From positions 24,658 to 88,657 of the forward strand of contig NZ_JBDVFA010000100.1 of the NCBI RefSeq assembly GCF_039941195.1: a DNA stretch of 64,000 nucleotides, given 5' to 3'. The position numbers and the translations under genes are program-made. Position 1 is the first letter of the stretch. Each line of letters starts with the position of its first letter. The stretch is from Aurantibacter_A sp039941195 (GTDB lineage Bacteria > Bacteroidota > Bacteroidia > Flavobacteriales > Flavobacteriaceae). Positions 33,062 to 41,772 of this stretch are shown here, piece by piece. Below the pieces are notes generated by a model. That model worked only from the letters and a program-made list of their open reading frames with translations, had not been told where the DNA came from and did no database searches.

Positions 33062-35743
33062 ATGAAAAAAATGTACTTCGCAATGGTTGCGTTTTTATTA
33101 ACCACTGTTGCTTTCTCACAAGGAACAATTACTGGTACTGTAATGGACGGAGATTCAAATACGCCGTTACCAGGAGCTAGTGTAGTTGTTGAAGGAACCA
33201 CGAATGGAACTTCAACTGATTTTGACGGAAACTTCTCTATTGAAGTTTCTAAAAACACAGGAAACTTAGTTGTTTCTTATATTGGTTTTGTAACCAAGAA
33301 AATAGCCTTTACTAGTCCTGGTGCAATTAAGGCAATAACTTTAGAACCAGATGCTGAAGAATTAGAAGGTGTAGTTGTTATTGGTACAGGTATTATTGAC
33401 CTTGCAGATGACAGACAAACGCCTATCGCAGTTTCTTCAATACCTGTAAAAGTGATACAAGAAAAAATCGGTACTCAAGATATTACCATGACTATGGTAA
33501 ATACTCCTTCGGTATATGTATCTGGACAAGCAGGTGGATTTGGTGATACCAATATGAGAGTACGTGGTTTTGATCAAGATAATACCGCTTTTTTATTAAA
33601 TGGTCAACCAATTAACGGTATGGAAGATGGATTAATGTACTGGTCTAACTGGTCTGGTTTAAATGATATCGCTTCTGGTGTTCAAATACAACGTGGTTTA
33701 GGTTCTTCTAAATTGGCAATATCGTCTGTAGGTGGTACCGTTAACTTTGTTACTAAGGCTACGGAAATGCAACCAGGTGGTTTTGCTTATTCAACAGTTG
33801 CTAATGATAACTACCTAAAAACTTCTGCTGGCTATAATACTGGTATTTCTGAAAAAGGATGGGGATTAAGTGCAATGCTTTCGCATTGGCAAGGTGACGG
33901 TTATAACGAAGGTAACTTTGGTGAAGGTCAAACGTATTTTATTTCGTTAGGGTATAGACCAAATGAAACTCATGGATTTAATTTCTTAATTACTGGTGCA
34001 CCTCAATTTCACGATCAGAACTTTACGAAATCTATAGCTGATTATCAAGAGTACGGATTGCGTTATAACAATAACTGGGGTACATATAATGGGGAGTATA
34101 TGACAGAAAGAAGAAATTTCTATCATAAACCAGTAGCCAATTTAAACTGGGATTGGACTATGAATGAGTCTACCAATTTATCTACTGTACTTTACGCATC
34201 TTGGGGTAATGGTGGTGGTACTGGTAACCGAGGTAATAGAATTAGAACAGAAGATGGTAGAATAGATTACGATGCTATTTATGCGCAAAATTCACAAGTT
34301 ACAGATGGAGCAGGTGTTTATTTTGGAGATGAAGATGCTTATGTAACTCGATCTTCTATGAATTTGCATAGTTGGTATGGATTAATTACAAACTTAGAAA
34401 CTAAACTTTCTGAAAATCTTTCATGGAACGTAGGTTTCGATCTAAGAACTTATTATGGTAAGCACTTTAGAGTAGTTTCAGATTATCACGGATTATCATC
34501 GTGGACAGAAACTATTCGTTTAATAGATCAAAATAATAATCATGAAGCATACGGCGGTTTTGGCACATATAAAATTGCTACTGCTACAGAGAGTTTTAGG
34601 CCATCAGGTTGGGAAGCTGCTTTTAGTACTTATGATGAGGATCAGAAAATAGCGTATAGTAATGATGAACGTATTTCTTACGGTGGTTTGTTTACACAAT
34701 TGGAATATGCTACAGATAATTTATCTGCCTTTTTCCAAGGATCATTATCAAATCAATATCACCAAAGATTTGATTTTTGGCAATATGCAGATCAGGCTTT
34801 AATAGATGGTACATCATCTCAAAATACTGATGAGCCAGTGCCAGCTGGAATTACTGACGGAGTTGATTCTGAAAAAGTTAATAACCTAGGATACAATGCT
34901 AAAGCTGGTTTTAGTTACAAACCCAATCAATCGCATAGTTTTTATTTTAATACAGGTTATTACAATCGTCAACCTTATCATGATAATATCTATTTGAATT
35001 TTACGAATCAGGTAAATCCGTTGACTGAAAATGAAAAGATTTTTGGTTTAGAAGCGGGTTATGGTTTTACAAGCTCAGTTTTTTCTGCGAATGTTAACTT
35101 ATATAGAACGTCTTGGAAAGATAGAGTAGTTACAAGTTCAGATGTTATTGATGATGTAGTTACTTTTGAAAGTAACTTTGGAACATCTCAGTTACACTCT
35201 GGTATTGAAATAGATTTTAAATTGAGACCTATTACTGATTTTTCTATTAATGGTTTTGCATCTATTGGCGATTGGATATACCAAGGGGAAGTAGTGACGC
35301 AAGTAACCGATGAAGAGCGTAATGTAATTAGTACTGAAGATGAAGATGTTGATGGTGGTAAAGTAGGGGGTGCTGCACAACTTTCAGGCGGTTTAGGATT
35401 TGCCTATAGAATTAGCCCAAAGTTTTCAATTGATTCTGATTGGAGATATTACGACAAGCTATATTCAGATGTTGGTGCGATTAAAGAAAATTTAGAGTTA
35501 CCATCTTACAATCTTTTAGATGCTGGTCTTACTTTTCAAGTGCCAGTAGGTGCTGACAAAACAAAAAGATTAAAAATTAGAGGAAACATTAATAACGTTT
35601 TAGATACAGAGTATTTATCTCGTTTAACAACAGCTAATTTGCCAGAAGCAGGTGAAGCTTTATATGAAGGTATTGCAGTTTCTAACCAAGGATATTTTGG
35701 TTGGGGTAGAACATGGAATGTTACCCTTCGTTACGATTTTTAA
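33062..35743 (+). CDS. TonB-dependent receptor with carboxypeptidase-regulatory-like domain
   Basis: Outer-membrane transporter of 893 residues. Signal peptide (MKKMYFAMVAFLLTTVAFSQ), a CarboxypepD_reg-like domain (GTVMDGDSNTPLPGASVVV to about 95), plug (about 120-240) with MRVRGFDQDNTAFLLNGQPI and YWSNWSGLND, and a barrel ending NVTLRYDF. No SusD gene follows, so it is not a standard SusC pair. The W-NW-GLND plug segment also occurs in the receptor at 39033, suggesting one subfamily. CACTTTTG at 33021-33028 resembles a -7 element. Ligand unknown. Confidence 0.88.
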   Translation: MKKMYFAMVAFLLTTVAFSQGTITGTVMDGDSNTPLPGASVVVEGTTNGTSTDFDGNFSIEVSKNTGNLVVSYIGFVTKKIAFTSPGAIKAITLEPDAEELEGVVVIGTGIIDLADDRQTPIAVSSIPVKVIQEKIGTQDITMTMVNTPSVYVSGQAGGFGDTNMRVRGFDQDNTAFLLNGQPINGMEDGLMYWSNWSGLNDIASGVQIQRGLGSSKLAISSVGGTVNFVTKATEMQPGGFAYSTVANDNYLKTSAGYNTGISEKGWGLSAMLSHWQGDGYNEGNFGEGQTYFISLGYRPNETHGFNFLITGAPQFHDQNFTKSIADYQEYGLRYNNNWGTYNGEYMTERRNFYHKPVANLNWDWTMNESTNLSTVLYASWGNGGGTGNRGNRIRTEDGRIDYDAIYAQNSQVTDGAGVYFGDEDAYVTRSSMNLHSWYGLITNLETKLSENLSWNVGFDLRTYYGKHFRVVSDYHGLSSWTETIRLIDQNNNHEAYGGFGTYKIATATESFRPSGWEAAFSTYDEDQKIAYSNDERISYGGLFTQLEYATDNLSAFFQGSLSNQYHQRFDFWQYADQALIDGTSSQNTDEPVPAGITDGVDSEKVNNLGYNAKAGFSYKPNQSHSFYFNTGYYNRQPYHDNIYLNFTNQVNPLTENEKIFGLEAGYGFTSSVFSANVNLYRTSWKDRVVTSSDVIDDVVTFESNFGTSQLHSGIEIDFKLRPITDFSINGFASIGDWIYQGEVVTQVTDEERNVISTEDEDVDGGKVGGAAQLSGGLGFAYRISPKFSIDSDWRYYDKLYSDVGAIKENLELPSYNLLDAGLTFQVPVGADKTKRLKIRGNINNVLDTEYLSRLTTANLPEAGEALYEGIAVSNQGYFGWGRTWNVTLRYDF

Positions 35744-35762
35744 TATTTCTACATAATTATAG

Positions 35763-35790
35763 AAAAACCCGCATTGTTGCGGGTTTTTTT
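35763..35790 (+). terminator. terminator after the TonB receptor
   Basis: Ten-bp stem AAAACCCGCA with TGCGGGTTTT, 4-base loop, seven T in a row. Confidence 0.88.
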
Positions 35791-35835
35791 ATGCCCAAAA
35801 TTCATTACTTTTAACATTCTCTAAATTTAATTTCT

Positions 35836-36294
35836 ATGCAAGAATATGAACTCTCTTATGGTTGGTTATTAACCTTACATTCTTATTTGGCTTACATTGT
35901 ACTGGCCGTATTAATATTGGCCGTAGCTAATGCTATAATTGGCCTTGTTAGTAATAAAATGTTTACGCCTGAGAAAGATTTTAGAATAAGTCTTTTTGGA
36001 TTGATTTTAAGCCACTTAATGTTAGTAGTTGGTCTTGTTCTTTATTTCGTTTCTCCTAAAGGTTTTTATGCTGTTAAAACACTTGGTATGGGTGGTATGA
36101 ATGCTGTATCACGTTTATTAGCAGTAGAACATCCATTTATAAATATTCTTGCAATCGTTTTAATCACAATCGGTTGGTCACGACATAAAAAGTTTATTGA
36201 GGGAAATAAAAAGTTTCAATCCATTGCTATTTTTTATGGACTTGGCTTAATATTTTTATTGAGCAGAATTCCTTGGGGTCAATGGTTCAATTAA
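35836..36294 (+). CDS. four-helix membrane protein, cytochrome b-like
   Basis: A 152-residue inner-membrane protein with four hydrophobic helices (about 8-37, 50-72, 97-114, 126-145). H15, H60 and H99 lie in or at the edge of helices, and H117 follows the third, which could allow haem binding; proteins like this in Flavobacteriia are often labelled cytochrome B. I cannot show haem binding from sequence. No oxidase partner is adjacent. It has its own upstream region after a terminator. Confidence 0.6.
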   Translation: MQEYELSYGWLLTLHSYLAYIVLAVLILAVANAIIGLVSNKMFTPEKDFRISLFGLILSHLMLVVGLVLYFVSPKGFYAVKTLGMGGMNAVSRLLAVEHPFINILAIVLITIGWSRHKKFIEGNKKFQSIAIFYGLGLIFLLSRIPWGQWFN

Positions 36295-36365
36295 AACAAT
36301 AATTTTTTACTAATAATAACATCCGAGTACATATTCCAAATTTTTAATAACATATATAATTTAAA

Positions 36366-36986
36366 ATGAAAAAAGGTATACTTCTTTTGGCACTTACAAT
36401 TGCATTTGTATCATGTAAATCTAAGGCACAAACCGTAGCAAATTCAACAAATCAAAAAGAACTTTTTAATGGCACTAATTTAGATGGTTGGACAATCTAT
36501 GGCACCGAAAAGTGGTATGTAGAAGACGGCCTTTTAGTTTGTGAAAGTGGCCCTGATAAAGGTTATGGTTACTTTGGAACTAACGAACATTATAAGGATT
36601 TTGAATTAACATTAGACTTTAAACAAGAAGCTAATGGAAATAGTGGCGTATTTATTCGCTCTACTGTTGATGGCACAAAAGTTAGTGGCTGGCAGGTGGA
36701 AGTTGCACCTCCAGGACATAATACTGGTGGTGTTTATGAATCATATGGTCGAGGTTGGTTAATTAAACCGGCACCAGAAAAAGATAAAGCATTAAAAATG
36801 GGTGAGTGGAATACTATGAAGATTCGTGTAGAAGGTTCTACGGTTACTTCTTGGTTAAATGGTACCGAAATGATGACTATTACTGATGCTAAAATTGGTG
36901 AAGGCGAAGGCGGAATAGCACTGCAGATTCATGATGGTGGTGGTATTAAAGTTCGTTGGAAAAATATTAAACTTACCGAACTATAA
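36366..36986 (+). CDS. DUF1080 (3-keto-disaccharide hydrolase-like) lipoprotein
   Basis: A 206-residue lipoprotein: lipobox Cys about 17 (IAFVSCKSK), then a LamG/concanavalin-like DUF1080 domain with LFNGTNLDGWTIYGTEKWYV (about 34-53), DFKQEANGNSGVFIRS and the C-terminal GIALQIHDGGGIKVRWKNIKL. Some DUF1080 proteins cleave 3-keto-glycosides after sugar oxidation, and others only bind glycans. No 3-keto-sugar oxidoreductase is next to it, so activity is inference. Terminator directly after. Confidence 0.85.
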   Translation: MKKGILLLALTIAFVSCKSKAQTVANSTNQKELFNGTNLDGWTIYGTEKWYVEDGLLVCESGPDKGYGYFGTNEHYKDFELTLDFKQEANGNSGVFIRSTVDGTKVSGWQVEVAPPGHNTGGVYESYGRGWLIKPAPEKDKALKMGEWNTMKIRVEGSTVTSWLNGTEMMTITDAKIGEGEGGIALQIHDGGGIKVRWKNIKLTEL

Positions 36987-36994
36987 GAATATAT

Positions 36995-37030
36995 AACATC
37001 TCTCTTCAAAATTAAGAGAGATGTTTTTTT
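36995..37030. terminator. terminator between convergent genes
   Basis: Twelve-bp stem AACATCTCTCTT with AAGAGAGATGTT followed by a T-tract on the plus strand, overlapping the stop of the gene on the minus strand. Confidence 0.82.
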
Positions 37031-37484
37031 ATGGCCTTGCCGGAAGCATATTTCTTATCGCGGCAATCTTCCAAACTTCTTCTCTTTTTACAACTATAAA
37101 AGTGCTCCACATTTTACGTGTTGAACCATTAGAATTTTCTATTTGATATTTAGCATCAACAATTGCATTTTCGCTATTTAATAAACGAACGTTATCCACT
37201 GTTAAAGTTCTTGTTCCTGGATTAGTTTTGGAGCTTTTTAGCATTCCCTTCATAGATTCTGTAATATTCTTTCTCCAAACCCCAGAAGAAACTAATTGAT
37301 CTACATCATCTGTTAAAATAGATTTAAGTAAAACAGCATCTTTAGTTTCGCGAGCATGGGCATAATTGGCTATTAAATTGGTAATTTTATTGTGCTCTTC
37401 AATGGAGGTTTTATTTTCTTGGGCGCTTACATTAGCGAATGTAAATAAGAAGAAGATCAGTATTGTAAGAGATTTCGCTATCAT
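37029..37484 (-). CDS. secreted SnoaL/NTF2-like (DUF4440) protein
   Basis: A 151-residue protein with a signal peptide (ending FANVSAQ) and an NTF2-like cone fold. EEHNKITNLIANYAHARETKDAVLLKSILTDDV, here cut into its usual helices (about 29-61), and the late strands MWSTFIVVKREEVWKIAAIRNM match the SgcJ/DUF4440 group. Such small proteins include enzymes and binding proteins, and the ligand cannot be read here. Monocistronic by layout, convergent with DUF1080. Confidence 0.75.
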   Translation of the reverse strand: MIAKSLTILIFFLFTFANVSAQENKTSIEEHNKITNLIANYAHARETKDAVLLKSILTDDVDQLVSSGVWRKNITESMKGMLKSSKTNPGTRTLTVDNVRLLNSENAIVDAKYQIENSNGSTRKMWSTFIVVKREEVWKIAAIRNMLPARP

Positions 37485-37553
37485 TAATTTATTGTTTGAA
37501 TTCGTACAACTAAAGAAAAAAATGCCCCTTGTCTTTAATTGCTAGATTGTGGA

Positions 37554-37817
37554 CTATGGTTTAATAACTTGATTGTGCTTGTTTACCCAAATACCATTGG
37601 TAAAAGTAATTAGACCATGTTCTTTATGAAAATAACTTTCACCCGAGTTGTATTCTTTCACTTCATCTTCTATATAGCCTTCAATGCACCACTCCATGCC
37701 ATCTGCCCCATATTGTTTAATGTAGCCATCTTCGCAGCCTCCACCATCATAATCATCATCATCACAACTAGTATAAGAAAGTGTTACGAGTAATAAAATG
37801 CTAAATTTTCTAACCAT
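37554..37817 (-). CDS. small Asp-rich lipoprotein
   Basis: An 87-residue predicted lipoprotein. Lipobox Cys about 18 (VTLSYTSCDDDDYDGGG), an acidic stretch immediately after it, two further Cys (in GGGCEDGY and MEWCIEGY) that could form a disulfide, and an aromatic C-terminal half (YFHKEHGLITFTNGIWV). The Asp run right after the Cys might affect outer-membrane sorting or bind calcium. I do not recognise a family. Lies between a DUF4440 gene and the secreted nuclease, same strand. Confidence 0.6.
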   Translation of the reverse strand: MVRKFSILLLVTLSYTSCDDDDYDGGGCEDGYIKQYGADGMEWCIEGYIEDEVKEYNSGESYFHKEHGLITFTNGIWVNKHNQVIKP

Positions 37818-37873
37818 AATTTTGAATTTTACTTTCGACTAAGTTATTAATAAAAGAATATAAATTTGGAAGT

Positions 37874-38914
37874 CTAATTTTGCACTTTTTTAATTAAATA
37901 AATGTACACTGGAAAATGATCGCTGTACCCACCGGCATAACTGCCGCCTGCATAAGTACGAAAAGGATAACCCTTGTATTGCCCTTTTTTAGTTATTAAA
38001 TAGTTTGGTGTAAAAATGTTGGCTTTCCAAAACCGATATTTGTTTTCTGATTTTACAAGGTTTGCAGTAAAATAAATTTGATCAAAAAGATTCCATTTAT
38101 CTCTGTAGGCTAAAGAACCAATTCCTTTTTTGAATAATTTTTCCATGGGGTTAAAAAGTGCAGTGCTATCCAAATTTTTTGTTTTACCATGTGTTTGTAG
38201 AATCTTTTTTAAACTATCATCAGTGGGGTCATCATTTAAATCGCCCATGCTTATAATTTTAGCATTTGTGTCTAACTTCTGAAGAGAATCTATAATTCTT
38301 TTATTCAGTTTTGCAGCTTTCATTCTATTGGGTTTACTCCTTGCCTCACCACCACTTCTCGATGGCCAATGGTTTACGATAAAATGGATTTGTTCATCAT
38401 CTAATAGACCCCCAACAACCAATTGATCTCTTGTGTAATTTCGTTCGCCATCATCATTAATTAATAATAAGCGATGGCTTTCAAAAGATGTAGGTAAAAA
38501 TGCTGATTTTTTATAAAGTAATGCCACATCAATTCCTCGTTCATCAGGCGAATCGAAATGAATTATTTCATAAAGTTTACTTTTTAGAAATTCATGATTA
38601 ACTAAATCTTCTATTACCTTATAATTTTCTATTTCACTTAAACCAATTATATCTGGAACACTATTAGTTACATCTAACCCAATCTCAGAAATTACTTTGG
38701 CAATGTTGTTTAGTTTATGGTTGTACCGATTTGTCGTCCAATTGTCTTTGCCTTCTGGTGTACGATCGTCATCAAAAATTAATGTATCGTTTTCAGTGTC
38801 AAAAAGGTTTTCAACATTGTAAAAAGCAATAGTTCTAACACGATACTCTTTTTCTTTCTGAGCATAAAATAGGATTGGAATTATAAAAAAAATATAGGTA
38901 AATATTGTCTTCAT
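37874..38914 (-). CDS. secreted endonuclease/exonuclease/phosphatase family protein
   Basis: A 346-residue EEP-superfamily metal hydrolase with a signal peptide (ending IPILFYAQ), so it acts outside the cytosol. Catalytic landmarks: FYNVENLFD (31-39), metal-binding Glu E94 in GLSEIEN, FIVNHWPSRSGGEARSKPN (substrate side), SMGDLNDDP and SDHFPVYIYL at the end. Family members cut DNA, RNA or phosphate esters, and the secreted flavobacterial branch resembles extracellular DNases. It is divergent from a TonB receptor with 118 bases between, which suggests a joint uptake role (inference). Confidence 0.88.
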   Translation of the reverse strand: MKTIFTYIFFIIPILFYAQKEKEYRVRTIAFYNVENLFDTENDTLIFDDDRTPEGKDNWTTNRYNHKLNNIAKVISEIGLDVTNSVPDIIGLSEIENYKVIEDLVNHEFLKSKLYEIIHFDSPDERGIDVALLYKKSAFLPTSFESHRLLLINDDGERNYTRDQLVVGGLLDDEQIHFIVNHWPSRSGGEARSKPNRMKAAKLNKRIIDSLQKLDTNAKIISMGDLNDDPTDDSLKKILQTHGKTKNLDSTALFNPMEKLFKKGIGSLAYRDKWNLFDQIYFTANLVKSENKYRFWKANIFTPNYLITKKGQYKGYPFRTYAGGSYAGGYSDHFPVYIYLIKKVQN

Positions 38915-39032
38915 TTTTAATTGTAAAAAGGTAAAATAGCGAAAAAAGTAAATATTTTGAAGGTATTTTCTTAAAACTTAACAAGTTAATCAATATATTG
39001 TATGTCTTTGCTAACCAGAACACTAGCCTAAA

Positions 39033-41762
39033 ATGAGATTAATTCTCACTGTTTTATTGATAGTTTTTAGCAGTTTTATGCTGAAAGCTCAGCGTACTTT
39101 TCTTGTTAAAGGAAAAGTGTTGGGTAAGCGTTTAAAAAAACCATTATCAAGAATTGACGTTAGTGTTTTTAATAGCCAATATGTAACCAAAACTTCAAGT
39201 TCCGGCAATTTTGAATTAAAAATATCGAAGGCAGGTGAATTGGTACTACAGGTATCTTCCGCAGATTTTATAATCAAAAGAATTCCTTTAATCATAGAAA
39301 ATGACGTATTGGATTTAGGGATTATTTATTTGGAAGATGATAGCACAATAGAACAAACGGATAATCTAATAACATTAACGGAGTCTGAGTTGTTTGATGA
39401 AGAAGCAGATTCTAATTCGTCAGCTTTATTGCAAGCTACAAGAGATGTTTTTTTAAATAGAGCTGCTTTTGATTTTGGTCAGGCTTTTTTTAGAGTTAAG
39501 GGTTATGACTCTAAGGAGGGTCAAGTTTTAATTAATGGAATATCAATGAATAAGTTATTTGATGGTCGACCACAATGGAATAATTGGGGAGGATTAAATG
39601 ATGTTATTAGAAACCAACAATTTACAAACGGAATGCAACCTTCAGATTTTACTTTTGGAGGTATTTTAGGGAATACAAATATTGATATTCGACCTTCTGG
39701 ATTAAGATCCGGAACTCGACTGTCAACTTCTTTTTCAAATAGAACCTATTCAGGGAGATTGATGGCCACTTATAATACCGGACTTAAAAAAAATGGATTA
39801 GCATATACAGTATCGGGCTCTAGAAGATGGGCTAAACAAGGTTTTATTAATGGTACTTTATACGATTCATTTTCACTATTTACGGGATTAGAATATCAAA
39901 TTAACGAGAAAAATAGTATCAATTTTACGGGTATTTTAGCAAGTAATCGTAGAGGGAGATCATCGGCAATAACAGAAGAGGTTTATAATCTCGTGGGGAA
40001 TAAATACAACCCCTATTGGGGCGAACAAAATAATAAAATCAGAAATTCTCGAGAAAGAAAAATTGCTGAGCCAATATTAATGTTTTCTCACTTTTATAAA
40101 TTAGATAAGCTTCATATAAATACCGGAATGGCTTATCAATTTGGCAACTATACCAAAAGTAGATTAGGGTATTATAATGCTCCAAATCCGGATCCTACAT
40201 ATTACCGATATCTGCCTAGCTATTATATTAATAGTGCTATAGGCGCCAATTTTGTGAGTGCTAATCAGGCTAAACAAGGATTTGTAGATAACCCTCAATT
40301 AAATTGGTCGGCTATTTATGCTGCAAATGATCAAGAAAAGGCTGCATATGTACTTTATGACGATGTAGTAAAAGACAAACAGTTTTCATTCAATACGATA
40401 GTGAATTATAATTTGAATGACAGAATGCAGCTTGATATTGGGGCTTCATACAAGAATTTGAAATCTGAAAATTATGCCCAAATAGAAGATTTATTCAATG
40501 CTCAATTTCATGAGGATATTGATCCATTTTCAAATACTTTAAATGACGCAAATGGAAATCTTCAAAAAGGAGAGTCGGATATCTTTAATTATCATTTTAA
40601 GTATAGTGCATCGTTATTTAACAGTTTTATTCAATTTAGAATTAACAAAGAAAAATGGAATTCTTTTATTTCTGGAAAAGTTTCCAATACTAGTTATCTA
40701 CGAGAGGGTTATTTTAAAAATCAACGCTATGCATCTAATTCATTAGGAAAAAGTAAAAGTTTAAATTTTTTAAATTTTGCCGCAAAAGGTGGATTTTCAT
40801 ATAAAATTAATGGTCGGCATTGGCTTACAACAAATATGCACTACGGAAATCGCCCTCCAGTTTTGCAAAATGTTTTTATAAATCCCAGAGAGAATAATCA
40901 AACTGTATCTGATTTACAAGCTGAAACTTTATCAGCAGTGGATTTTAATTACTTTATGCGCTTACCTAAATTAACGGGTAGGCTAACAGCTTATTATACC
41001 CGTTTTGAAAACACTACTGACGTTAATTTCTTTTTTGTTGATGCTGGAGTGGGGTCAGATTTTGTGCAAGAAGTTTTAACTGATTTAGATAAGTTACATG
41101 CAGGTGTTGAATTGGGAATGGAATATCAATTATCATCAGCAGTTAAATTAACTTTTGTATCAGCAATTGGTAAATATGTTTATGCAAGTAATCCATTAGT
41201 CTCTATTAATTTTGATACAGCTGGTGCGGAAGAAGATTTAATTAACCTTGATGGGAATATAGACTTGGGAAAGTCTTCAATTGAAAATTATAGATTAGCT
41301 CAAGGTCCTCAAGAAGCATATGCTATTGGGGTAGAATACAGAGATCCGAAATATTGGTGGATTGCTGCTACGACTAATTATATGGCGAAAAATTATGCGA
41401 ATATTTCTGCGATTACCAGAACTGCTAGTTTTTATATAAATCCAGAAACTGGTTTACCATTTCCTGATGCTACAGAAGAAAATGTGAATGATCTTTTAAT
41501 ACAAAAGCCAATGGATAATTTTTATCTATTAAATGTAGTAGGAGGGAAGTCTTGGTTAAAAAAAGGAAAATATATAAGTGTTTTTGCAAGTGTAAATAAT
41601 CTTTTTGACCAGGTTTTTAGATCTGGTGGTTATGAACAAAGTCGGAATGGCAATTATGGGCAATTGAAACAAGATAATTTAAGTGGAACTCCTTCTTTTG
41701 CTCCTAAATATTGGTATGGTTATGGGCGAACATATTTTTTAAATGTAGCCTATAGCTTTTGA
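39033..41762 (+). CDS. TonB-dependent receptor of the nuclease locus
   Basis: A 909-residue outer-membrane receptor: signal peptide (ending FSSFMLKAQ), carboxypeptidase-regulatory-like domain (about 22-98), a plug (about 125-240) with FFRVKGYDSKEGQVLINGIS and WNNWGGLNDV, then barrel strands ending YFLNVAYSF. The plug motif matches that in the receptor at 33062. A lipoprotein with DUF5689 and lamin-tail domains follows after ten bases, and a secreted nuclease lies divergently upstream, so it may import nuclease products. Ligand not shown. Confidence 0.86.
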   Translation: MRLILTVLLIVFSSFMLKAQRTFLVKGKVLGKRLKKPLSRIDVSVFNSQYVTKTSSSGNFELKISKAGELVLQVSSADFIIKRIPLIIENDVLDLGIIYLEDDSTIEQTDNLITLTESELFDEEADSNSSALLQATRDVFLNRAAFDFGQAFFRVKGYDSKEGQVLINGISMNKLFDGRPQWNNWGGLNDVIRNQQFTNGMQPSDFTFGGILGNTNIDIRPSGLRSGTRLSTSFSNRTYSGRLMATYNTGLKKNGLAYTVSGSRRWAKQGFINGTLYDSFSLFTGLEYQINEKNSINFTGILASNRRGRSSAITEEVYNLVGNKYNPYWGEQNNKIRNSRERKIAEPILMFSHFYKLDKLHINTGMAYQFGNYTKSRLGYYNAPNPDPTYYRYLPSYYINSAIGANFVSANQAKQGFVDNPQLNWSAIYAANDQEKAAYVLYDDVVKDKQFSFNTIVNYNLNDRMQLDIGASYKNLKSENYAQIEDLFNAQFHEDIDPFSNTLNDANGNLQKGESDIFNYHFKYSASLFNSFIQFRINKEKWNSFISGKVSNTSYLREGYFKNQRYASNSLGKSKSLNFLNFAAKGGFSYKINGRHWLTTNMHYGNRPPVLQNVFINPRENNQTVSDLQAETLSAVDFNYFMRLPKLTGRLTAYYTRFENTTDVNFFFVDAGVGSDFVQEVLTDLDKLHAGVELGMEYQLSSAVKLTFVSAIGKYVYASNPLVSINFDTAGAEEDLINLDGNIDLGKSSIENYRLAQGPQEAYAIGVEYRDPKYWWIAATTNYMAKNYANISAITRTASFYINPETGLPFPDATEENVNDLLIQKPMDNFYLLNVVGGKSWLKKGKYISVFASVNNLFDQVFRSGGYEQSRNGNYGQLKQDNLSGTPSFAPKYWYGYGRTYFLNVAYSF

Positions 41763-41772
41763 AAATATATAA

